From contig JBOFIR010000019.1 in the NCBI GenBank assembly GCA_051650265.1, forward strand, positions 1 to 25,287: 25,287 nt of DNA, read 5' to 3'. A program made the position numbers and the translations under genes. Positions 1 to 5,347 of this stretch are shown here, piece by piece. The notes beneath the pieces are model-generated. The model had not been told where the DNA came from. It searched no databases and saw only the letters and a list, made by a program, of their open reading frames with translations. This DNA comes from JBOFEH01 sp051650265 (GTDB lineage Bacteria > Bacillota > Clostridia > Lachnospirales > Cellulosilyticaceae). The number at the start of each line of letters is the position of its first letter. The first letter of the stretch is position 1.

Positions 1-23
1 AAAATAAATTTTCTGAAAACATA

Positions 24-52
24 TTGACAAAAAGAGCACTCAGGCATATTAT
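24..52 (+). promoter_or_regulatory. Sigma-A-type promoter of the PadR cassette
   Basis: A perfect -35 TTGACA (24-29) is followed, after a 17-nt spacer, by a -10 TATTAT (47-52). It reads toward the small membrane ORF and padR. Transcription would start near 59, inside the operator array described next, so a bound repressor would block both polymerase binding and escape. Confidence 0.7.
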
Positions 53-112
53 ATCGGTATAAGATATATCGCAAGTCGATATAACAAGATGCGATATATC
101 GAGAGATGATAT
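51..112. promoter_or_regulatory. TATATCG/CGATATA operator array, probable PadR autoregulatory sites
   Basis: Several related half-sites lie close together: ATATCGGTAT (51-60), a perfect inverted repeat TATATCG (65-71) with CGATATA (77-83) and a 5-nt spacer, and a perfect palindrome CGATATATCG (92-101). A weaker GATGATAT follows at 105-112. The first site overlaps the -10 element. PadR proteins are known to bind dyads at their own promoters; that these are the PadR sites is inference from position and symmetry. Confidence 0.6.
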
Positions 113-134
113 TAATTTGAAAAGGGTGAGGGAT

Positions 135-350
135 ATGAAGAAGGGTTTAAAAAAGGTAAAGGCATCTTTGTTAAAGAATAAATTGATTGTATTACCAGTT
201 ATGCTTTGTGTATTAGGTGTGTTAAATAGTATTACATTACCTCAGATCATTCATTATGTAGTAGTGGGTGTTGTGAGTTTGATTATTGTTGTAGTAAGCG
301 TGCTGATTATTAGAGAAATGGAGCAAACTCATGGACGAAAAAATCATTAA
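135..350 (+). CDS. Small two-helix membrane protein, first gene of the PadR cassette
   Basis: The 71-residue product has a basic start (MKKGLKKVKASLLKNK) followed by two hydrophobic stretches, roughly residues 18-36 and 40-62, and a short polar tail. It is therefore probably a small integral membrane protein. I chose ATG 135 because GGGTGAGG sits just upstream; an in-frame TTG at 117 has no comparable ribosome binding site. Its last 20 nt overlap the start of padR in another frame, so the two genes are probably translationally coupled. I recognise no family. It is the first product of the auto-regulated transcript, and a link to the membrane stress sensed by the cassette is only a guess. Confidence 0.6.
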   Translation: MKKGLKKVKASLLKNKLIVLPVMLCVLGVLNSITLPQIIHYVVVGVVSLIIVVVSVLIIREMEQTHGRKNH

Positions 351-663
351 AAAATACCTGCCACTGACAGAGACGACTTACTATATCTTGCTTTGTATGG
401 TACAGCCCAATCACGGCTATGCCATCATGCAACAGGTGGATGAGATGACAGGAGGCGCAGTGAACCTAGGGCCTGGTACGTTATATGGTGCCACGACCAA
501 ATTGGTGAAAGATGGTGTCATCACTCAAGTTGAGGGTGATGGCGGGGAACGTAAGAAAAGTTATATTCTGACGGAGCTTGGAAGAGAGATCCTCAGACGT
601 GAATATGTGAGGATTCAAGCGTTGATTGACAACGGTAAAGCGATTATAGAAGGGATGGTGTAG
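331..663 (+). CDS. PadR-family transcriptional regulator
   Basis: The 110-residue protein is a minimal PadR winged-helix repressor (short subfamily-2 type). Visible hallmarks are the helix-turn-helix start LTETTYYILLCM, the HGYAIMQQV segment, the wing region LGPGTLYGATTKLVKDGVI, the ERKKSYILTELG strand pair, and a C-terminal dimerisation helix (about 85-110). These proteins usually act as dimers that repress their own operon and release DNA on binding a ligand or under envelope stress. The gene overlaps the preceding ORF by 20 nt and is followed after 3 nt by the DUF2812 gene, a pairing common in Firmicutes. The promoter carries matching dyads. The ligand is unknown. Confidence 0.93.
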   Translation: MDEKIIKKYLPLTETTYYILLCMVQPNHGYAIMQQVDEMTGGAVNLGPGTLYGATTKLVKDGVITQVEGDGGERKKSYILTELGREILRREYVRIQALIDNGKAIIEGMV

Positions 664-666
664 GGT

Positions 667-1341
667 ATGGGGGCGTACAAAAAAGTATGGAAATGTTTTT
701 TGGTAACAGAGGATTATAAAGAAGAAGCATGGCTCAGAGAGATGGCACTTCAGGGGTACTTCCTTGAAAGTGTGTCTGGTGGGATGCACTATACTTTCAG
801 TAAGAAGTCAGAGGGGGACTATACGTACCTTATCGATTATAGAGGGGTGTTTGAGAAGCCAGAGCGTGCTTATCTTGAACTGTTCGAGGAATCCGGATTT
901 GAATATGTCACATGTACTATGGGATACTGCTACTTTAGAGCCAAGACGGATGAGCAGGTCACCAAGATGAGAAAAGGTGAGAAGCAGCGTAAAGGTCAAA
1001 AGTATGTACAGCTTCGTGGGATCATGTTAGCCATTGCAATCTTGAACCTACTCATCTATGGTATCAATATGGTTGTCAATACAGGGATGCTGCCAGGCAA
1101 TCATGGCGTGAATACAGCAGCGGTGATGTTTTCACAAGTCAATCTGATCTGCGGGATCTTACTCCTTCTGATTTATGGCATTATGAATAGGCGTCTTAAA
1201 AAAATGCGCATGTCTCAAGATGATGACATAGAAGTAACGACAGGGGATCGCATTGCAAAAGTAATGATGTTTGTGATTTTGGGTTGCTTGTGTATTGCAA
1301 TGGTAGTGGCGGTAGTTACTTTCCTGTTAAGGTTTTGCTAA
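667..1341 (+). CDS. DUF2812 domain membrane protein
   Basis: The 224-residue product starts with a soluble domain (about 1-110) showing the DUF2812 pattern: KVWKCFLVTEDYKEEAWL, then an aromatic-rich segment around GYFLESVSGGMHYTFSK. Three hydrophobic segments follow, near 115-138, 153-172 and 196-222, separated by a basic stretch (RRLKKMR). The N-terminal domain is therefore probably cytoplasmic and anchored by three helices. DUF2812 proteins are typically encoded directly downstream of PadR regulators; their biochemical function is not established. The 3-nt gap to padR implies one transcript and coupled translation. A role in sensing or answering membrane perturbation is inference from this neighbourhood. 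Confidence 0.85.
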   Translation: MGAYKKVWKCFLVTEDYKEEAWLREMALQGYFLESVSGGMHYTFSKKSEGDYTYLIDYRGVFEKPERAYLELFEESGFEYVTCTMGYCYFRAKTDEQVTKMRKGEKQRKGQKYVQLRGIMLAIAILNLLIYGINMVVNTGMLPGNHGVNTAAVMFSQVNLICGILLLLIYGIMNRRLKKMRMSQDDDIEVTTGDRIAKVMMFVILGCLCIAMVVAVVTFLLRFC

Positions 1342-1364
1342 AGGATATTTAGGAGAGGTGGGGC

Positions 1365-1445
1365 ATAGTATATAGTGTAGCAGATGCACTATTATCTCTG
1401 ATAGGGGTATACAAAGCGATGGCTGAAATCAGCAAAAAGGAATGA
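1365..1445 (+). other. Candidate 26-codon micro-ORF lacking a standard start codon
   Basis: Between the DUF2812 gene and the next ORF, one frame runs open for 26 codons from ATA 1365 to TGA 1443-1445. It would encode a short hydrophobic-then-charged peptide (…YSVADALLSLIGVYKAMAE…, ending SKKE). A good Shine-Dalgarno, AGGAG (1351-1355), lies at a suitable distance, but the codon there is ATA. It could be a decayed gene whose ATG mutated, a non-canonical start, or chance. I do not claim it is translated. Confidence 0.2.
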
Positions 1446-1461
1446 AGGGAGTAAAGGGGAT

Positions 1462-1773
1462 ATGTTCAAATTACTATTTTTAGTGATTATGGCACTGGTA
1501 TTCATTTATATGGGGTGGAGAATGTGGAAAAAAGAACAGATTACACTGATTCATAGGTACCATTATCAGAAGGTAGCCAAAGAGGATAGGAAACCTTACG
1601 TTGAACAAATAGGCAAGGCGACAATCCTAATTGGAATAGGAATACTATCAGAAGGTGTCATTGGGTTTGTGAGTGGAACGGCATATGGATGGATTTGTTT
1701 TGGTATTTGTTTTGCACTGGCACTTATTAAAATGTATAAGGCGCAGAAAAAATATAATGGGAGTTTGTTTTAA
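1462..1773 (+). CDS. Small membrane protein, DUF3784-like
   Basis: The 103-residue product has an N-terminal helix (about 1-21), a short soluble linker with the HYHYQKVAKEDRKPYVEQIG pattern, and two more helices (about 52-70 and 73-90). The linker, with a conserved acidic-Arg-Tyr group before a glycine-starting helix, resembles DUF3784 proteins, small Firmicutes membrane proteins of unknown function. I assign the family by eye with moderate confidence. It lies 120 nt after the DUF2812 gene with no terminator between, so it is probably the last member of the PadR-controlled transcript. A ribosome binding site AAGGGAG lies about ten bases before ATG 1462. Confidence 0.65.
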   Translation: MFKLLFLVIMALVFIYMGWRMWKKEQITLIHRYHYQKVAKEDRKPYVEQIGKATILIGIGILSEGVIGFVSGTAYGWICFGICFALALIKMYKAQKKYNGSLF

Positions 1774-1777
1774 TCCT

Positions 1778-1826
1778 GCTAAAGTAAAGTCCCCACTTCA
1801 TTTTGAAGTGGGGACTTTACTTTAGC
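1778..1826. terminator. Long perfect hairpin between convergent genes, probable bidirectional terminator
   Basis: Two 23-nt arms (1778-1800 and 1804-1826) are exact reverse complements around a TTT loop. The hairpin sits between the ends of the plus-strand cassette (stop 1773) and the minus-strand phosphofructokinase gene (stop 1845), where a shared terminator is expected. Neither side has a classical U-tract directly after the stem. Confidence 0.7.
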
Positions 1827-1844
1827 ATTCATAGCAGTGATATA

Positions 1845-3098
1845 TTATTTTTTGAAGTAACCTTTTGTATGAAGGTGTGAGATATCACAGTATGATGGCA
1901 CACCGTTTCTGTAGCCGATGAGTGTCTCGCCTTCGATCAGTGGACGAAGGTAGTTCATCAGATCTTCAGTGATATCGTTGCCTCTTTCGTTGATCCACTC
2001 AAGAGGAATCGTCTTTTCTTTGTTAGCGATTGCCGCGATATCATATGCGAACATCTCGCTTTCATAAGGCATATCAGAGATACGTCTGCAGCAGATCATC
2101 TTTGCAGTCTCACCTGCTAAAGCGCTACGTACAGCGTGCTCGCCGATAGCGATTGCTTCATTGATATCTGTAGCCGAACCGATATGTGCAGCTGCACGTT
2201 GTGGTACGTTCAGTTCGATAGATCTGACTTTGCAGCCAAGTGATGCTTTTAATATATTTTCTAATGTCTTGCCAGCTCCGCAAAGTTGTTTGTGCCCGAA
2301 AGCATCTACAGCTTCACTTGTAGCAGAGATATAGTTTCCATTTTTATCTTTGATTCCCTCAGATACAGCAACGATCACGTTTTTGCGTGTCTTTTGAATT
2401 GCTCTCACATCTTCGATGAACTGCTCTGTTGAGAATGGTGCTTCTGGTAGGTAGATCAGGTCTGGTGCTGGTGAATACGCAGTACGTGCAAGACCTGCAG
2501 ATGCTGTGAGCCATCCTGCATTACGTCCCATGATCTCTACGATTGTAACAGATGGGATATTGTAAATGTAAGTATCGTGAGCCACTTCTAAAAGTGTTGT
2601 TGCCACGTATTTGGCTGCACTACCAAAGCCTGGTGTATGATCTGTAATAGGAAGATCGTTATCTATTGTTTTTGGAACACCAATAATTTGAATAGGGAAT
2701 TGAATAGAATCAGCATAGGCAGACAGTTTAAGAACAGTGTCCATTGAGTCATTACCACCTATGTAGAAGATCGAACGAATATCATGTTCCTTGAAGAAGG
2801 CGAATAAATCACTATAAACTTCAGGAGCCACTTCGTGATGAGGAAGTTTGAAACGACAAGAACCTAAATACATTGAAGGTGTGGTAGCTAGTTGATCCCA
2901 GCTTTCTTGTGAGCCAAAACGCTCTGATAGATTTAAAAATTTCCCTTGAAGTAAACCTTCAATACCGTTCACCATTCCGTAAACGTGATTATAGGAACCT
3001 GAAGAGATCGCGCCTCTGATTACACCGCTTAAAGAAGCATTAATCGCTACTGTAGGGCCACCCGACTGTCCAACGATACAATTACCTTTAGTCAACAT
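1845..3098 (-). CDS. pfp: PPi-type (diphosphate-dependent) 6-phosphofructokinase
   Basis: The 417-residue protein belongs to the PFK family and, by its motifs, to the PPi-dependent branch. It has the N-terminal loop VGQSGGPTVAINAS, GGNDS at 114-118 where ATP enzymes have GGDGS, PKTIDND at 142-148 (Lys instead of the Gly of ATP-PFKs), and the MGR motif at 190-192. An acidic residue in place of the second glycine of GGDG, together with PKTIDND, is the accepted signature of phosphate-donor preference for PPi. The enzyme converts fructose 6-phosphate and PPi to fructose 1,6-bisphosphate and Pi, reversibly, in the cytoplasm. I chose ATG at 3098 because AAGGAGG precedes it and homology starts there; a 22-codon upstream extension is not needed. 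It is transcribed divergently from the response regulator. Donor specificity is inferred. Confidence 0.9.
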   Translation of the reverse strand: MLTKGNCIVGQSGGPTVAINASLSGVIRGAISSGSYNHVYGMVNGIEGLLQGKFLNLSERFGSQESWDQLATTPSMYLGSCRFKLPHHEVAPEVYSDLFAFFKEHDIRSIFYIGGNDSMDTVLKLSAYADSIQFPIQIIGVPKTIDNDLPITDHTPGFGSAAKYVATTLLEVAHDTYIYNIPSVTIVEIMGRNAGWLTASAGLARTAYSPAPDLIYLPEAPFSTEQFIEDVRAIQKTRKNVIVAVSEGIKDKNGNYISATSEAVDAFGHKQLCGAGKTLENILKASLGCKVRSIELNVPQRAAAHIGSATDINEAIAIGEHAVRSALAGETAKMICCRRISDMPYESEMFAYDIAAIANKEKTIPLEWINERGNDITEDLMNYLRPLIEGETLIGYRNGVPSYCDISHLHTKGYFKK

Positions 3099-3135
3099 AA
3101 AAATCCTCCTTAAAGTTTGAATACATAACATTACC

Positions 3136-3164
3136 ATCATACATGATATAACATTAATTGGCAA
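3136..3164 (-). promoter_or_regulatory. Promoter of the PPi-PFK gene
   Basis: Read on the minus strand, TTGCCA (3159-3164) and TATGAT (3136-3141) are separated by exactly 17 nt. They place the transcription start about 30 bases before the start codon at 3098. This fits sigma-A spacing and excludes the longer 439-codon reading of the gene. Confidence 0.6.
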
Positions 3165-3263
3165 GATAGTTGTTTTTTTTGAAAATTAAGGCTAAAATAG
3201 AAGTATACAAGTGTACAAAGTAAGAGATAATTTGACAAATTAAGATGAGGGAGGACATGTGGC

Positions 3264-3965
3264 GTGAAAGATGTTTTTGTGATCTCAGAGGATCAGACAT
3301 TTATCAGGCAGCTACGAGAAAATCTTAATGAAGCAGAATATAGGGTAGGGACGGTATCCATGACAAAACTTCTTCCTTATTTAGAAAAGGGCGAAGGCGA
3401 GCTTGTCATAGTGGATGCAGGGAATCAATTTCTAGCACTCGAACAGATCTGCACCAAGATTAGAGCTGAAGATGATGTGATTGGATTGCTTATATATGGA
3501 AGAAACTTTAATCAATATGATGTAAAAAAGTTATTTGAAATAGGCGTGGATTCTTATATTCCAGGGGTTGCACCCATTGAAGAAGTTGCCCTAAGGCTTG
3601 GCAGGATCTGCAAGCGCGTAGAGCAGATCAAAAAGGGGCGTATAACCCAAGGTGACCTACAAAATAATAAGTCTTTAAGTGATTTAAAACTGGACCATCA
3701 GAGAAGACTTATTTATAAGAGAGAACATGCGATCAAGCTCACGGCTATCGAGTATGAGATGATCAAGTGTTTTATGGCACATAGGGAAGTTGCCATAAGT
3801 CGCAATGAGTTACTTGACTGGATTTGGGGTGATACCTATGTAGGTGACCCAAAGGTGATTGATGTCAATGTGATGAGGCTTCGCCAAAAGATAGAGGATG
3901 ATCCCAAGAACCCTAAGTATCTCTGCACAGTATGGGGATATGGCTATAGATGGGAAGGTGCATAA
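3264..3965 (+). CDS. OmpR-family response regulator, orphan, with degenerate receiver
   Basis: The 233-residue protein combines an N-terminal receiver domain (about 1-120) with a C-terminal OmpR/PhoB winged helix (about 138-231). The DNA-binding half is convincing: LTAIEYEMIKCFMAHREVAI, the recognition segment DVNVMRLRQKIEDDP and the terminal wing VWGYGYRW. In the receiver, the acidic pair E9/D10 and a candidate phosphoacceptor D51 (VIVDAG) are present. The conserved Lys that normally precedes Pro-Phe is replaced by an IPGVAP sequence near 99-104, and the switch Thr/Ser is not evident. No histidine kinase lies nearby. It may be weakly phosphorylated or controlled without phosphorylation. The GTG start at 3264 has GGGAGG nine bases upstream. 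Its targets cannot be deduced. Confidence 0.85.
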   Translation: MKDVFVISEDQTFIRQLRENLNEAEYRVGTVSMTKLLPYLEKGEGELVIVDAGNQFLALEQICTKIRAEDDVIGLLIYGRNFNQYDVKKLFEIGVDSYIPGVAPIEEVALRLGRICKRVEQIKKGRITQGDLQNNKSLSDLKLDHQRRLIYKREHAIKLTAIEYEMIKCFMAHREVAISRNELLDWIWGDTYVGDPKVIDVNVMRLRQKIEDDPKNPKYLCTVWGYGYRWEGA

Positions 3966-3981
3966 AGGCTGACATTGAAGC

Positions 3982-4009
3982 TTGACAAGCGACAGATGTA
4001 TAGTACAAT
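3982..4009 (+). promoter_or_regulatory. pheS promoter
   Basis: A consensus TTGACA (3982-3987) and TACAAT (4004-4009), spaced by 16 nt, lie immediately before the T-box leader. The -35 element sits inside an 11-nt palindrome, GCTTG-A-CAAGC (3980-3990), which may be chance. Confidence 0.75.
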
Positions 4010-4015
4010 AGGGTA

Positions 4016-4272
4016 TAGAATATAGACACTAGCAAAGAAAATGCACAGTAGTTTACTTAAATCCTGACTAGAGAAAAGGAGCCATTGGCTGGAAGCTCCT
4101 AAAGGCAATTTTTGTAGATGAATTTCACATTGGAGCTTCGCTCTTGAACCATTAGTAGAGAGCGACGGTTGCGCGTTATAGCTGACAAAGTGCCTATGCA
4201 TTGCATAGGAATTTGGGTGGTACCACGGAGATAGACTTCGTCCCTTTCATATGAGAGGGATGGAGTTTTTTT
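4016..4272 (+). promoter_or_regulatory. T-box riboswitch, tRNA-Phe specific, upstream of pheST
   Basis: The leader shows the T-box core GGGTGGTACCACGG (4215-4228). A stem I region contains GGAGC…GCTCC, and a specifier segment reads GATGAAT-TTC-ACATTGGAGC. The TTC codon at 4124-4126 specifies phenylalanine, matching the downstream genes. A terminator hairpin (4235-4266, 14 pairs with several G-U, loop ATAT) ends in seven Ts (4266-4272). Uncharged tRNA-Phe pairing at the specifier and at the TGGT bulge would favour the antiterminator and allow pheST expression. This leader also accounts for the 333-nt gap between the regulator gene and pheS. Confidence 0.96.
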
Positions 4273-4298
4273 ATTTATAACGAAGGGAGAGACATATC

Positions 4299-5318
4299 GT
4301 GAAACAAAAATTAGAACAAATCAAAGCAGCTGCACTAACAGCTATTTCAGAAGCAAATGAACTCAAAGTTTTAGAAGATTTGAGAGTAAGTTACCTTGGT
4401 AAAAAAGGTGAATTAACAGCAGTACTTAGAGGTATGAAAGACCTTACTAATGAAGAAAGACCAGTAGTAGGTCAAATGGCAAATGAGGTAAGAGAGGCTT
4501 TAGAAGAAGCATTAGCTTCAAAAAAAGGTGCACTCGAAGCTGAAGCTGTAAACAAAAAACTTCAAGAAGAAGTGATTGATATCACAATGCCAGGGAAGAA
4601 GGCAAAAGCAGGTCATATTCACCCACTTCACAAAACACTTGATACAGTGCAAAATATCTTCTTAGGTATGGGTTATGAGATTGTAGATGGTAGAGAAGTT
4701 GAGACAAGTTACTACAACTTCGATGCACTTAACTTAGGTGAGGAGCATCCAGCGCGTGATGAGCAAGATACATTCTACTTCTCAGGTGATCTTGTACTTC
4801 GTACAGCGACATCTCCTGTACAGGTTCATACAATGGAGTCAGAAGAACTTCCAATCCGTATGATCGCACCAGGACGCGTATACCGTTCTGATGAAGTGGA
4901 TGCAACACATTCACCAGTATTCCACCAAATCGAAGGATTGGTAATTGACCAAAACATTACGTTTGGAGACCTCAAAGGGGTACTTGCAATGTTTGCCAAA
5001 GAATTATTCGGTGACAAAGTACAAGTGAAATTCCGTCCTCATTACTTCCCATTTACTGAGCCAAGTGCTGAGATGGATGTAAGTTGTGTAATGTGCGGTG
5101 GTAAAGGTTGTAATGTATGTAAAGGGTCAGGTTGGATCGAAGTATTAGGTTGTGGTATGGTGCATCCAAGAGTACTTGAGATGGCTGGCATCGACCCTAA
5201 CAAATATCAAGGATTTGCATTTGGTATGGGACTTGAGCGTTTGACTATGCTCAAATACGACATCAATGACCTAAGACTATTCTATGAGAATGATGCAAGA
5301 TTCTTATCACAATTCTAA
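4299..5318 (+). CDS. pheS: Phenylalanyl-tRNA synthetase alpha subunit
   Basis: The 339-residue protein is the catalytic alpha subunit of the cytoplasmic (alpha-beta)2 enzyme, which attaches phenylalanine to tRNA-Phe. Residues 1-85 or so form the usual helical arm that touches tRNA. The class II core follows, with motif 2 as IRMIAPGRVYRSDEVDATH and FHQIEGLVID, and motif 3 as GFAFGMGLERLTML near the C-terminus. A Cys-rich loop (CVMCGGKGCNVCKGSGW) is typical of bacterial PheS. Length is normal for the family. The start is GTG 4299, preceded by GAAGGGAGA at normal spacing. pheT follows after 29 nt, giving a pheST operon under the T-box. Confidence 0.98.
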   Translation: MKQKLEQIKAAALTAISEANELKVLEDLRVSYLGKKGELTAVLRGMKDLTNEERPVVGQMANEVREALEEALASKKGALEAEAVNKKLQEEVIDITMPGKKAKAGHIHPLHKTLDTVQNIFLGMGYEIVDGREVETSYYNFDALNLGEEHPARDEQDTFYFSGDLVLRTATSPVQVHTMESEELPIRMIAPGRVYRSDEVDATHSPVFHQIEGLVIDQNITFGDLKGVLAMFAKELFGDKVQVKFRPHYFPFTEPSAEMDVSCVMCGGKGCNVCKGSGWIEVLGCGMVHPRVLEMAGIDPNKYQGFAFGMGLERLTMLKYDINDLRLFYENDARFLSQF

Positions 5319-5347
5319 TTGAGGCGATTTGGAAAGGAGAATAAAAA

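Noticed and set aside
3099..3164. 22-codon N-terminal extension of the PPi-PFK reading frame
   Set aside because: It overlaps the predicted promoter, and AAGGAGG directly precedes the internal ATG at 3098, where family similarity begins.
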